DNA from: an uncultured Gammaproteobacteria bacterium
GTDB taxonomy: Bacteria > Pseudomonadota > Gammaproteobacteria > HK1
Direction: 5' to 3'
DNA: 64,000 bases
NCBI GenBank assembly: GCA_958295835.1
Contig: OY282378.1
Span: 3,311,694 to 3,375,693, forward strand
The position numbers were made by a program, and so were the translations under genes. The notes below the pieces were generated by a model. The model saw nothing but the letters and a program-made list of their open reading frames with translations. It was not told where the DNA came from and made no database searches. How positions within the stretch are numbered: position 1 is the first letter of the stretch; each line of letters begins with the position of its first letter. Below, in pieces: positions 37,154 to 46,263 of the stretch.

Positions 37154-38823
37154 GCGAAATGGATTTCGGGTCCGGCCCGCCTGAAGGCCACTTGCCGGCC
37201 AGGACCGTGGACGGCGCCGCACGCGCCCGCGCGCTCTCCGAAGCGGGGAATGCGGCCATCGCTCCAACCGGTCTCGTGAGCTACGTCTCGTCCGGGCGTC
37301 TCGCCCTCATCGGTTCGATGGCCGAATCGTCGCCGGTGGCGGAGCGGATCGGAGGCGCGCTCGAGGCGGTGATCGTCGCCCCTCCGGGCGACGAATCCGG
37401 CGCCCCCGGCACTGCGCGAGTCATCCATGCCACGATCACCGAAGTGGAGGGGCATCTCGGCGCCTTCACACTCCTCGCGGAGGGCGACGGTGCGCAGATT
37501 GTCGTCGCCCCGTCACCGCTGACCGGCGACAAGCCGTTCGACGTCGTGATCGATTTGCGACGCGAGCCGGCCCTCTTGTACGAGATTCTTCCAACGGGCT
37601 ACTTCGCGCCGCATGGCGACCAGGCAGCGCTCGCGGAGGCGGTCGAACAGGCGGCGGAGCTCGTCGGCGAATTCGAGAAGCCCCGCTACTTCGGCTACGA
37701 CCCCGACATCTGCGCGCATGGCGCGTCCGGCATCCGCGGGTGCACGCGCTGTCTCGACGCCTGCCCCACCGGCGCGATTCGTTCCATCGGCGAGCGCGTC
37801 GAGGTCGATCCGTATCTCTGCCAGGGGGCGGGGGTCTGCGCGAGCGCGTGTCCGACCGGAGCGATGACGTACGCATATCCGCCGCCGGACGGTCAGCTTG
37901 CCGCCCTGCGCGCGGCCCTGGCCGCGTACCGGGAAGCCGGAGGACGGTCGCCGACGCTCCTGTTTCACGATTCGGAGGCCGGCGCCGAGGAGTGGGCGCG
38001 TATCGCGAACGAGGCGCCCGAATCCGTGATCCCCTGGGCGGTGGAGGAGATCGGATCGATCGGCATGGACGCCTGGGTGACCTGCATCGCCTGGGGGGCG
38101 CGGGTCATCATGTATGCGCCGGAACAGGTGCCGGGGTCCGTCCGGCGTGAGCTCGACGTGCAGATTGGCGTCACCCGCTCCATTCTCGGGTCGATGGGGT
38201 ATGCGCCGGCCCTGCTCACGCTCGTCGCGCACGGTCAGGCACTCGGCCTCGCCCTCGGCGCGGTATTCGATCCTGCCACCGATTCGCCAGCCACGTTCGC
38301 ACCGTCCGGAGAGAAGCGCACCGACATTCGCCTCGCGCTCGATCACCTCCACGACCACGCGCGGCAGCGCCCCGACGTCGCCGATCTCCCGTCCGCCGCG
38401 CCGTTCGGGAAGGTCGACGTCGACCGGGATGCCTGCACCCTGTGCATGGCGTGCGTGTCCGTCTGTCCTGCATCGGCCCTTCAGGCGGGGGGCGATGAGC
38501 CCCGCCTCTCGTTCATCGAGATGAACTGCGTGCAGTGCGGCCTGTGCGAGCGCGCGTGCCCCGAGTCCTGCATCACCCGCAGTCCGCGCTACCTCTTCGA
38601 TCGGGAAGCCCGGCGTCGCCCGCGCACCCTCAACGAGGACCAGCCGTTCCGTTGCGTGAGCTGCGGCAAGGTGTTCGGCACCACCGCGGTGGTGATGCGC
38701 ATGCAGCAGCGGCTCGCGGGCCACTCCATGTTCCAGGCGCCGGGTGCTCTGGCGCGGCTGCGGATGTGCGAGGATTGTCGGGTCAAGGACATGTTCAGGA
38801 GTGAGGCGCATCTGCGGGAATGA
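37150..38823 (+). CDS. Multi-cluster 4Fe-4S ferredoxin-type protein of the formate dehydrogenase locus
   Basis: 557 residues from ATG 37150 (ATGA overlap). Cys motifs occur in two groups: around 190-235 (GCTRCLDACPTGAI, then CQGAGVCASACPTGA) and 429-475 (CTLCMACVSVCPASA, CVQCGLCERACPESC), enough for four [4Fe-4S] clusters. A further CVSCGKVFG (from 502) and CEDCR (from 540) form a CxxC pair that could bind zinc or iron. No signal peptide is seen. It probably moves electrons to or from the formate enzyme or helps its maturation in the cytoplasm. Confidence 0.85.
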   Translation: MSEMDFGSGPPEGHLPARTVDGAARARALSEAGNAAIAPTGLVSYVSSGRLALIGSMAESSPVAERIGGALEAVIVAPPGDESGAPGTARVIHATITEVEGHLGAFTLLAEGDGAQIVVAPSPLTGDKPFDVVIDLRREPALLYEILPTGYFAPHGDQAALAEAVEQAAELVGEFEKPRYFGYDPDICAHGASGIRGCTRCLDACPTGAIRSIGERVEVDPYLCQGAGVCASACPTGAMTYAYPPPDGQLAALRAALAAYREAGGRSPTLLFHDSEAGAEEWARIANEAPESVIPWAVEEIGSIGMDAWVTCIAWGARVIMYAPEQVPGSVRRELDVQIGVTRSILGSMGYAPALLTLVAHGQALGLALGAVFDPATDSPATFAPSGEKRTDIRLALDHLHDHARQRPDVADLPSAAPFGKVDVDRDACTLCMACVSVCPASALQAGGDEPRLSFIEMNCVQCGLCERACPESCITRSPRYLFDREARRRPRTLNEDQPFRCVSCGKVFGTTAVVMRMQQRLAGHSMFQAPGALARLRMCEDCRVKDMFRSEAHLRE

Positions 38824-39039
38824 AGCCCGATGCACTGCCTGGAGACCGGATACGAACCGGAACTCGACCAAAATACGGTGATTGGTGTTGATGTTTGTCT
38901 GGACATTTCGACGTACATGGTTCAAGGTAGCAACGGATCGGGGTTTCCCCCAACGCTCTCGCATCAACCGGGATTGGAGTTTGCGGCACGCTCCCCCGAC
39001 AGTTGCAAACCGGTTGCTTGCGGGTGATTCGGAGCAGCG

Positions 39040-39672
39040 ATGGAACCTGCTCTCGACATCAGACCCGGAACGGACGCTGATGCCGTTACGTCGCCGGGCG
39101 TCGCGGACGATGACACGGTGCGGGCCAATACCTACGGCCTGCTGGGCGCATTGCTCGCCAATCCCCCGCACGGGGAGCTGCTCGATCTGCTCGCGAGTAT
39201 CGATCCTCCCTCCGCCGATGGCCTCGGAGCCGCCTGGAGCGTCCTCAAGCGCGCGGCCGAGCGCGCGGAGGTCGAAGCGGTAGACGACGAGTACCACGAC
39301 CTCTTCATCGGTGTCGGACGCGGCGAACTCATCCCCTACGGATCGTGGTACCTGACGGGATTCATGATGGACAAGCCGCTCGCGGTGCTCCGATCCGACC
39401 TCGCCGCGCTCGGCTTCGAGCGGCAGGACGAGGTGAAGGAACCCGAGGATCACGCCGCCGCACTACTTGAGACGATGGCGCTCATCGTCGCCTCTCCGGA
39501 GCACGGGATCGACATGCAGCGGCGCTTCTTCGATCGCCACGTCGCGACATGGATGCGCACCTTCTTCGCGGATCTGCAAACCGCCGACTCGGCGCGCTTC
39601 TACCGGGCGGCAGGGCAGTTCGGCGATCGGTTCATGGCGTTTGAGATGCAGTACCTTTCGATTGTCGTTTGA
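39040..39672 (+). CDS. TorD/DmsD-family chaperone
   Basis: 210 residues. The all-helical TorD family is recognised from ANTYGLLGALLANPP, DDEYHDLFIGVGRGELIPYG with SWYLTGFMMDKPLAVLR, and the EPEDHAAALLETMA motif. Such chaperones bind Tat signal peptides of molybdoenzymes and delay export until cofactor is loaded. The Tat signals of the next two genes are the obvious clients. It is 216 bp after the ferredoxin gene, a gap in which I see no other gene. Confidence 0.87.
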   Translation: MEPALDIRPGTDADAVTSPGVADDDTVRANTYGLLGALLANPPHGELLDLLASIDPPSADGLGAAWSVLKRAAERAEVEAVDDEYHDLFIGVGRGELIPYGSWYLTGFMMDKPLAVLRSDLAALGFERQDEVKEPEDHAAALLETMALIVASPEHGIDMQRRFFDRHVATWMRTFFADLQTADSARFYRAAGQFGDRFMAFEMQYLSIVV

Positions 39673-39735
39673 ACCCGGGAGCCGCCGGCGGAGATGCCGG
39701 CGGCAGTCATCATGAAGAATGAAGAGGAGGCAGGC

Positions 39736-39951
39736 ATGAACACGACAACCTCGGAACCGCACGGCAGGCGCGAGTTCCTGAAGAGTGCGGCCGTGGCCGG
39801 TGGTGCCGTGACCGTGGCAGCGGCGACGGGGGCGGCGGCGGCCGGCACCGATGAGCCGGCCACCGTGGGCGCTGCGGACGCGGCGCCGGAACCCAGGGGC
39901 TACCGCATGACGGATCACATCGAGCGGTACTATCGGCTCGCCCGATTCTGA
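39736..39951 (+). CDS. Small Tat-signal protein of the formate dehydrogenase locus
   Basis: 71 residues from ATG 39736, with GAGGAGG upstream. Residues 8-35 form a twin-arginine signal (HGRREFLKSAAVAGGAVTV, Ala-rich end). The mature part is short and ends with MTDHIERYYRLARF. Proteins of this shape precede formate dehydrogenase alpha-subunit genes in many proteobacteria and are of unknown role; a partner or assembly factor of the exported enzyme is plausible. The catalytic subunit starts 19 bp downstream. Confidence 0.8.
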   Translation: MNTTTSEPHGRREFLKSAAVAGGAVTVAAATGAAAAGTDEPATVGAADAAPEPRGYRMTDHIERYYRLARF

Positions 39952-39970
39952 ACAGCAGGGAGGAACCACC

Positions 39971-42913
39971 ATGAAGCTCATTCGAAAGAGTAGCCGGACC
40001 GACGGTTCCGTCCATGTCGCGGCGCCTTGCAATGCGATCGGGCGGCGGACCTTCCTCCGGCGCTCCGGCCTGACCATGGGAGGCGCCGCGGTCGCGACGA
40101 TGCTGCCCCCCGCGATGATGCGCAAGGCGAGCGCCGCGGCGGGCCACGGACCGCGGGAAGGCATGGCAACCGAGATGCGGCGTAGCGTCTGTACCCACTG
40201 CTCGGTCGGCTGCGGCGTGATCGCCGAGGTGCAGAACGGGGTGTGGACGGGCCAGGAGCCCGACTTCGATTCTCCGTTGAACCTCGGCGCGCACTGCGCG
40301 AAGGGCGCCTCGGTGCGCGAGCACGGCATCGGCACCCGCCGCCTCAAGTACCCGATGAAGCTCGCCGGCGGCAAGTGGAAACGCATGTCGTGGGACGACG
40401 CCATCGACGAGATCGGCGACGCCATGCTGCGCATCCGCGAGGAGTCGGGGCCCGACTCGGTGTACTGGCTGGGCTCGGCCAAGCACAGCAACGAGCAGTC
40501 CTACCTGATCCGCAAGTTCGCGGCGTACTGGGGGACGAACAACGTCGACCACCAGGCCCGCATCTGCCATTCGACGACGGTCGCGGGAGTTGCCAACACG
40601 TGGGGCTACGGCGCCATGACCAACTCCTACAACGACATGCACAACTGCAAGGCGATGATCTTCGTCGGGTCCAACCCGGCCGAGGCCCATCCCGTGGCGA
40701 TGCAGCACATCCTCCGCGCGAAGGAGAACGGCGCGAAGATGATCGTCTGCGATCCGCGCTTCACCCGCACCGCCGCTCACGCGGACCTGCACGTGCAGCT
40801 TCGTCCCGGCTCCGACGTGGGGCTGATGTGGGGCATGCTCTGGCACGTCTTCGAGAACGGCTGGGAGGACAAGGAGTACATCCGCCAGCGCGTCTACGGG
40901 ATGGACGAGATCCGCGAGGAGGTGAAGAAGTGGACGCCGGAGGAGACCCTTCGAGTCACCGGGGTCCCGGGCGAGACGATGAAGGCGGCGGCGCAGATGA
41001 TGGCCGAGAACCGCCCCGGCACCATCGTGTGGTGCATGGGCGGGACGCAGCACACCATCGGCAACAACAACACCCGCGCGTACTGCGTGCTGCAACTCGC
41101 GCTCGGCAACATCGGCAAGTCCGGCGGCGGCGCGAACATCTTCCGCGGCCATGACAACGTGCAGGGCGCGACGGACCTCGGTGTCCTCTCGCATACCCTC
41201 CCGGGCTACTACGGGCTGAAGCCCGGATCCTGGGCGCACTGGGCGCGCGTATGGGAAACGGACCTCGACTGGCTCAAGGCCCGCTTCGACCCCACCCCGG
41301 TCATCGGCGACGGCGGCAAGGACATCCTGCCGATGAACTACAAGGGGATCCCCGTCTCGCGCTGGATCGACGGCGTGAACGAGGACAAGGACAACATCGG
41401 CCAGCGCGACAATGTGCGGGCGATGGTGCTCTGGGGCCACGCGGTCAACAGCCAGACCCGCGGGATCGAGATGAAGAAGGCGATGGAGAAGCTCGATCTC
41501 ATGGTCATCGTCGATCCCTACCCGACCCACGCGGCGGTCATGAACGATCGCAAGGAAGGGACGTACCTCCTTCCGGCCTCGACCCAGTTCGAGACCTACG
41601 GATCGGTCACCGCGTCGAACCGCTCGATCCAGTGGCGCGACCAGGTCGTCGATCCGGTGTGGGAGTCGCTCCCCGATCACACCATCATGGCGAAGTTCGC
41701 GCGCAAGCTCGGCTTCGCGGACGAGCTGTTCAGGAACGTCCAGGTCAACGCGACCACCGACGAGCCGAACGTCGAGGACATCACCCGCGAGATCAACAAG
41801 GGGATGTGGACGATCGGCTACACCGGCCAGAGCCCCGAGCGGCTGAGGCTGCACGCCGAGCATCGCAAGACCTTCGACACCACCTCGCTCCGCGCCGAGG
41901 GCGGACCCGCCGACGGCGACTTCTACGGGATGCCGTGGCCCTCGTGGGGGAACCCGGACACCGAGTTCACCTACGTCAACACCAAGGGCGAGACGGTCAC
42001 CAAGAAGGGGCATCCGGGGACTCCGGTCCTCTACAACCCGAGCATGGCGGTGGGCGACGGTGGCCTCACCTTCCGGGCGCGTTTCGGCGTCGAACGCAAC
42101 GGCGTGAACCTGCTCGCCGAGGGTGTCCACAGCATGAGCTCGGATCTCAAGGACGGCTATCCCGAGTTCAACCACAAGGTGCTCAAGCAGCTCGGGTGGT
42201 GGGACGACCTCACCGAGGAGGAGAAGGCGGCGGCCGAAGGGAAGAACTGGAAGACCGACCTCTCGGGCGGCATCCAGCGGGTGGCCATCAACCACGGGTG
42301 CGCACCCTTCGGAAACGCCAAGGCCCGCGCCGTGGTCTGGACGTTCCCGGACCCGGTGCCGATCCATCGCGAGCCGCTGTTCTCGCCGCATCGGGATCTG
42401 GTCGAGAAGTACCCGACCTACGAGGACCGCAAGCGCTTCTACCGGCTGCCGACGCGCTATGCCTCGTACCAGGCCGAAGACCACTCGAAGAGCTTCCCGC
42501 TCATCTTCTCGAGCGGCCGTCTCGTCGAGTACGAAGGCGGTGGCGAGGAGCAGCGCTCCACTTCGTGGCTTGCGGAGCTGCAGCAGGACATGTTCGTCGA
42601 GATCAACCCCAAGGACGCCAACGACCGCGGCCTGAAGGACGGCCAGACGGTGTGGCTCGAGACCCCCACCGAGGGCACGGCGACGATCAAGGCGAAGGCG
42701 ATGGTGACGCGCCGGGTCGCCCCGGGAGTGGTCTGGACGCCGTTCCACTTCGGCGGCTTCTTCCAGGGCGAGGATCTCGTGGCGAAGTATCCCGAGGGGA
42801 CCGCCCCGTACGTGCGCGGTGATGCCTGCAACACCGCGATGACCTATGGCTACGACTCGGTGACGCAGATGCAGGAGACCAAGGTCTCCCTGTGTCAGAT
42901 CCGCGCTGCCTGA
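39971..42913 (+). CDS. fdhA: Formate dehydrogenase, molybdopterin catalytic subunit
   Basis: 980 residues. A Tat signal with RRTFLRR (25-31) leads into the [4Fe-4S] motif Cys74, Cys77, Cys81 and Cys109. The molybdenum ligand is Cys199 in QARICHST, with the conserved His200, so this is a Cys rather than a selenocysteine enzyme. The rest is the bis-MGD fold (GSNPAEAHPVAMQH, GGTQHTIGNNNTRAYCVLQLALGN, GHDNVQGATD) and C-terminal cap. It oxidises formate to CO2 on the outer side of the membrane, passing electrons to FdhB and the cytochrome b subunit. A 1012-codon antisense frame here is a composition artefact. Confidence 0.95.
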   Translation: MKLIRKSSRTDGSVHVAAPCNAIGRRTFLRRSGLTMGGAAVATMLPPAMMRKASAAAGHGPREGMATEMRRSVCTHCSVGCGVIAEVQNGVWTGQEPDFDSPLNLGAHCAKGASVREHGIGTRRLKYPMKLAGGKWKRMSWDDAIDEIGDAMLRIREESGPDSVYWLGSAKHSNEQSYLIRKFAAYWGTNNVDHQARICHSTTVAGVANTWGYGAMTNSYNDMHNCKAMIFVGSNPAEAHPVAMQHILRAKENGAKMIVCDPRFTRTAAHADLHVQLRPGSDVGLMWGMLWHVFENGWEDKEYIRQRVYGMDEIREEVKKWTPEETLRVTGVPGETMKAAAQMMAENRPGTIVWCMGGTQHTIGNNNTRAYCVLQLALGNIGKSGGGANIFRGHDNVQGATDLGVLSHTLPGYYGLKPGSWAHWARVWETDLDWLKARFDPTPVIGDGGKDILPMNYKGIPVSRWIDGVNEDKDNIGQRDNVRAMVLWGHAVNSQTRGIEMKKAMEKLDLMVIVDPYPTHAAVMNDRKEGTYLLPASTQFETYGSVTASNRSIQWRDQVVDPVWESLPDHTIMAKFARKLGFADELFRNVQVNATTDEPNVEDITREINKGMWTIGYTGQSPERLRLHAEHRKTFDTTSLRAEGGPADGDFYGMPWPSWGNPDTEFTYVNTKGETVTKKGHPGTPVLYNPSMAVGDGGLTFRARFGVERNGVNLLAEGVHSMSSDLKDGYPEFNHKVLKQLGWWDDLTEEEKAAAEGKNWKTDLSGGIQRVAINHGCAPFGNAKARAVVWTFPDPVPIHREPLFSPHRDLVEKYPTYEDRKRFYRLPTRYASYQAEDHSKSFPLIFSSGRLVEYEGGGEEQRSTSWLAELQQDMFVEINPKDANDRGLKDGQTVWLETPTEGTATIKAKAMVTRRVAPGVVWTPFHFGGFFQGEDLVAKYPEGTAPYVRGDACNTAMTYGYDSVTQMQETKVSLCQIRAA

Positions 42914-42930
42914 ACAGGAGGAGACCTACG

Positions 42931-43521
42931 ATGGCTCGAATGAAGTTTCTCTGTGACGCCGAGCGCTGCATCGAGTGCAACGGCTGCGTCGTCGCGTGCA
43001 AGAACGAGCACGAGGTGCCCTGGGGCGTGAATCGGCGTCGCGTGGTCGTGCTCGACGACGGAGTGCCGGGCGAGAAGTCGATCTCGGTGGCGTGCATGCA
43101 CTGCACCGATGCGCCCTGCGCCGCGGTCTGTCCGGTGGACTGCTTCTACACCACCGACGACGGCATCGTCCTGCACGACAAGGACCTGTGCATCGGTTGC
43201 GGCTACTGCTTCTACGCCTGTCCGTTCGGAGCGCCGCAGTACCCGCAGAAGGAGGCGTTCGGCGTGCGCGGCAAGATGGACAAGTGCACGTTCTGTGCCG
43301 GCGGCCCGGCGGCGGACAACTCCGATGCGGAGTACGAGAAGTACGGCCGCAACCGGATCGCGGAAGGCAAGCTTCCGCTGTGCGCGGAGTTCTGCTCGAC
43401 CAAGGCGTTGCTCGCGGGAGACGGCGATCTGGTCGCCGACATCTACCGCGAGCGGCTGACCCGGCGCGGCGGGCGACCGCAGCAATGGGGTTGGGATACG
43501 GCCTACGTCGAGAAGGGCTGA
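42931..43521 (+). CDS. fdhB: Formate dehydrogenase iron-sulfur subunit
   Basis: 196 residues from ATG 42931, with AGGAGGAG upstream. Four ferredoxin-type Cys motifs are read: CIECNGCVVACKNEHEVPWG, CMHCTDAPCAAVCPVDC, CIGCGYCFYACPFGAPQY and the later CTFC...CAEFC pair. It carries four [4Fe-4S] clusters between the molybdenum subunit and the cytochrome. It has no C-terminal membrane helix, unlike FdnH, so it resembles the shorter proteobacterial type. It follows fdhA by 17 bp. Confidence 0.94.
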   Translation: MARMKFLCDAERCIECNGCVVACKNEHEVPWGVNRRRVVVLDDGVPGEKSISVACMHCTDAPCAAVCPVDCFYTTDDGIVLHDKDLCIGCGYCFYACPFGAPQYPQKEAFGVRGKMDKCTFCAGGPAADNSDAEYEKYGRNRIAEGKLPLCAEFCSTKALLAGDGDLVADIYRERLTRRGGRPQQWGWDTAYVEKG

Positions 43522-43612
43522 CGAGATTGTCATCCCCGCCCGTGGCGGCGCCGAGCGGCGTCGCCACGGGCGTGCTCTTGCGCGTATCACCACAACACGC
43601 CGAGGAGGAACC

Positions 43613-43813
43613 ATGACAATCAGGAACGTGACACTCACCGCGGCCACGGTGGTGCTGGCGGCAGGACTGGCCGGGTGTTGGGATTCCACGGAAGTCGTCG
43701 TACACAACCCCGGGGAGTACAAGGGGGAGCAGGATCCCCTGTTGGCGCAGGCGGCATCCGCAAGAACCGAGACGCTGACGAAGCGGTTCCAGCTCGTGCA
43801 GGCCGATCGCTGA
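43613..43813 (+). CDS. Small lipoprotein of the formate dehydrogenase locus
   Basis: 66 residues, GAGGAGG upstream. The signal peptide ends in a lipobox LAGC (Cys22), so the mature protein is a lipid-anchored peptide of about 45 residues with no recognised domain. It lies between the iron-sulfur and cytochrome b genes, 91 bp and 31 bp away. Small proteins here occur in related operons; a structural or assembly role is only inferred. Confidence 0.75.
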   Translation: MTIRNVTLTAATVVLAAGLAGCWDSTEVVVHNPGEYKGEQDPLLAQAASARTETLTKRFQLVQADR

Positions 43814-43844
43814 GCGGCCTCAATCCTTCGGAGGAGCACCGGTC

Positions 43845-44987
43845 ATGACTCGAAACAGAAATCTGACACCTGACAGGCGCCGGCGCTACTGGCGCATCGC
43901 GCTTGCGAGTGTCGTGCTGATGGTCGTCGGAGCGATGGTGCTGCCCCTCACCGGCTATCTCTATGTCGGGCTTTCCGATGCGTACGCACAAGGCGGCGGG
44001 GCGGAGGATTCGAACCCGCGCGCGAACTACTGGCGGGCGGTTCGTGCGGGGCAGGCAGGTTCGAGCGCCGACGGTGTCAACTACAGCTCCGTCACCGGCC
44101 GGCCGATGCCGGACAGCGATGCGGCCTGGCTGAACCGGGAGACGGACAATCTCATCAACGGGAGCGGGCAGAACTGGCGCCAGATCCGCAATCGGGTCGT
44201 CGCGGTCTACGGCGGCTGGATCCTGTTCGGGCTCATCGTCGTCATGCTCCATTTCTACGCAATCCGGGGCAGGGTCAACCTCGAAGACGGCACGTCCGGT
44301 GTGAAGGTTCTGCGCTGGACGGCGTGGGAGCGGTTCGTACATTGGGTGACCGCGGTATCCTTCCTCGTCCTCGCGGTGACCGGCTTGAGCCTGCTCTTCG
44401 GGAGGTCGATCCTGATCCCGCTGATGGGCCCCGAGGGGTTCTCGGTCTGGGCCACCATGGCGATGGGTCTGCATGAATTCGTCGGACCCTGGATCTTCAC
44501 CCCCGGCGTGGCGCTGATGATCGCGATGTGGCTGGTCAACAACCTGCCCGAGAAGGGCGACATCGAATGGTGGGTCAAGGGCGGCGGGATCATCGGCAAG
44601 AGCCATCCGAGCAGCGGGCGGCTCAACTCCGGTGAAAAGCTCTGGTTCTGGTTCATCGCGACGTTCGGGGTGGCCTGCATCGTCACCGGCGTCATTCTCG
44701 CGTTCCCCATCGAGTGGGCGCAGACCCGGAGCACCATGCAGCTCTCCAACGTGATTCACGGCGCCTCCGCGCTACTGTGGATCGCCTTCTGGATGGGTCA
44801 TGCGTACATCGGCACCATCGGCTCCGAGGGCTCGCTGGAAGCGATGACCACCGGCTACGTCGACGTCAACTGGGCGAAGCAACACCATGATCGCTGGTAC
44901 GACGAAGTTGCCGACACCGCCGAGCACGTGACCGACCAGCAATCCGCCGGCACTGCCGCGGGGGCGCCGACGGCCGTCAAGGCCTGA
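43845..44987 (+). CDS. fdhC: Formate dehydrogenase cytochrome b556 (gamma) subunit
   Basis: 380 residues. One N-terminal helix (about 18-40) is followed by a periplasmic loop of about 80 residues, then four further helices. RWTAWERFVHWVTAVSFLVLAVTG and IHGASALLWIAFWMGHAYIG hold haem-ligand His residues typical of FdhI/FdoI. The GMGLHEFVGPW-type region (AMGLHEFVGPWIF) is also present. It anchors the enzyme and passes electrons to quinone. Last gene of the operon; a strong terminator follows 38 bp later. Confidence 0.93.
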   Translation: MTRNRNLTPDRRRRYWRIALASVVLMVVGAMVLPLTGYLYVGLSDAYAQGGGAEDSNPRANYWRAVRAGQAGSSADGVNYSSVTGRPMPDSDAAWLNRETDNLINGSGQNWRQIRNRVVAVYGGWILFGLIVVMLHFYAIRGRVNLEDGTSGVKVLRWTAWERFVHWVTAVSFLVLAVTGLSLLFGRSILIPLMGPEGFSVWATMAMGLHEFVGPWIFTPGVALMIAMWLVNNLPEKGDIEWWVKGGGIIGKSHPSSGRLNSGEKLWFWFIATFGVACIVTGVILAFPIEWAQTRSTMQLSNVIHGASALLWIAFWMGHAYIGTIGSEGSLEAMTTGYVDVNWAKQHHDRWYDEVADTAEHVTDQQSAGTAAGAPTAVKA

Positions 44988-45024
44988 ACGCCCCCACCGC
45001 CCGGCTGGTGGCGGGATTGTCCTG

Positions 45025-45055
45025 ACGCCCCGCCTCGAACGAGGCGGGGCGTTTT
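45025..45055 (+). terminator. Rho-independent terminator of the formate dehydrogenase operon
   Basis: An 11-bp perfect GC-rich stem (CGCCCCGCCTC / GAGGCGGGGCG, extended by A-T) with a GAAC loop is followed by TTTT. It is the clearest intrinsic terminator in the window and closes the operon beginning at 35833. Confidence 0.93.
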
Positions 45056-45096
45056 GCAAGGCGCGATGTCATACATGAAAACAAGGGGAAGGTATA

Positions 45097-46137
45097 ATGA
45101 AGAAGTATGACGTGTTGAAGGCGTTGGCGGTCGCGGCCGCCGTCATGCTCGGTGCGGAAGGGGCCAGTGCGGAGAAGGTGCTCAAGCTGGGTACGGTGGG
45201 ACGCCCGGGCATGCCGATTGGTGACGCGATCGAGCAAGCCTTGATGCCGAAGGCGGCCGAGGTGTCCGGCGGCAAGATCACTATCGAACCGCATTACCGC
45301 GGCTCGTTGTGTGGTGAGCAGAAATGTGGTGAGCAGGCCAACCAGGGGTTGTTGCAACTCTGGACGAGCTCGACGGCGAACTTCGGCAACTTCGGCACGG
45401 CACTGTCGATTTTCGATCTGCCATATCTGTTCAAGAGCCTCGACGCGGCTGACCGGATTGCCGAGGGTTGGCTCTCTGATGCGCAGTGCAAGGTTGCCGC
45501 CGAAACAACCGGGCATATCTGCTTCGTGGTGTATGCCAGTGGCGGATTCCGGCATCTGGGCAACGCAGAACGCCCGATACATGTGCCGGACGACATGAAG
45601 GGCGTCAAGATCCGCGTTACCAAGAGTCCCATCGAATACACCCTGATCAAGACCTGGGGTGCGGTGCCGGTACCGTACGACTGGACCCAGCTCTACCAGG
45701 GATTGCAGACCGGGGTCGTCTCGGGGCAGTACGTCTCCATTCCGTGGCAGCACCTGTCCAAGCTGCATGAGGTGGCGAAGTACTACACCAAAATCGGCGG
45801 CGCCTGGTCCGGCAACCAGATTTCGATGGATCTGGCGCAGTACGAGCAGTTGAGTGCGGACGAGAAGAAGTGGGTCCGGACCGCCGCCGCCGAGTTCGGG
45901 AGCAGCGTACGCAGGCTCGACCAGCAATGGGTGCAGGAAGGCATCGACGCCATCAGGAAAGACATCAAGGAATGGTACGTCCCCAGCGACGCCGAAATGG
46001 AGCTTTGGCGCGCAGGCGCCGTGGGAGCGTGGAAGAACGCCAAAGGCACCTATGATCCCGAGCTCGCGGAACGTGCCCTGGCCGAGCAGGGTCTCGACGA
46101 CTTCATCGCTACGCTCAAGCAGGCAGGCGCGCTGTAA
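45097..46137 (+). CDS. dctP: TRAP transporter substrate-binding protein DctP
   Basis: 346 residues, with AAGGGGAAGG upstream. Residues 1-25 form a signal peptide (LAVAAAVMLGAEGASA). The DctP fold is clear: VLKLGTVGRPGMPIGDAIEQ, then DDMKGVKIRVTKSPIEY with the substrate-binding Arg, and WGAVPVPYDWTQLYQGLQTG. An unusual CGEQKCGEQ inserts two Cys near residue 72-77. It would hand a carboxylate-like substrate to the DctMQ permease, whose genes lie 5 kb downstream beyond an ABC block, an odd arrangement. Confidence 0.92.
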   Translation: MKKYDVLKALAVAAAVMLGAEGASAEKVLKLGTVGRPGMPIGDAIEQALMPKAAEVSGGKITIEPHYRGSLCGEQKCGEQANQGLLQLWTSSTANFGNFGTALSIFDLPYLFKSLDAADRIAEGWLSDAQCKVAAETTGHICFVVYASGGFRHLGNAERPIHVPDDMKGVKIRVTKSPIEYTLIKTWGAVPVPYDWTQLYQGLQTGVVSGQYVSIPWQHLSKLHEVAKYYTKIGGAWSGNQISMDLAQYEQLSADEKKWVRTAAAEFGSSVRRLDQQWVQEGIDAIRKDIKEWYVPSDAEMELWRAGAVGAWKNAKGTYDPELAERALAEQGLDDFIATLKQAGAL

Positions 46138-46181
46138 GCCCGAGCCACCCGGCGGTTCCATCTGAAGCAGTTCCAGACACG

Positions 46182-46217
46182 CCCGTGCGGCACACCCCTC
46201 CCGGAATGCCGCACGGG
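46182..46217 (+). terminator. Hairpin after dctP
   Basis: An 11-bp perfect stem (CCCGTGCGGCA / TGCCGCACGGG) with a 14-nt loop lies 45 bp after dctP, with no T-run. Similar hairpins after TRAP binding-protein genes raise the level of that mRNA relative to the permease genes. Here it separates dctP from an unrelated ABC block. Confidence 0.6.
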
Positions 46218-46263
46218 TATCACCTCCGGACACACTTTACCTGGGCCGGGCCAGAGTGACGCC

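Noticed and set aside
39710..42748. Long minus-strand open frame (about 1000 codons) opposite the formate dehydrogenase alpha subunit
   Set aside because: It is antisense to a gene with full motif support, has His/Arg/Asp-rich composition typical of high-GC shadow frames, and no domain.
39971..42913. Selenocysteine formate dehydrogenase
   Set aside because: The molybdenum-ligand position is an ordinary Cys codon (Cys199 before His200) and no in-frame TGA is present.
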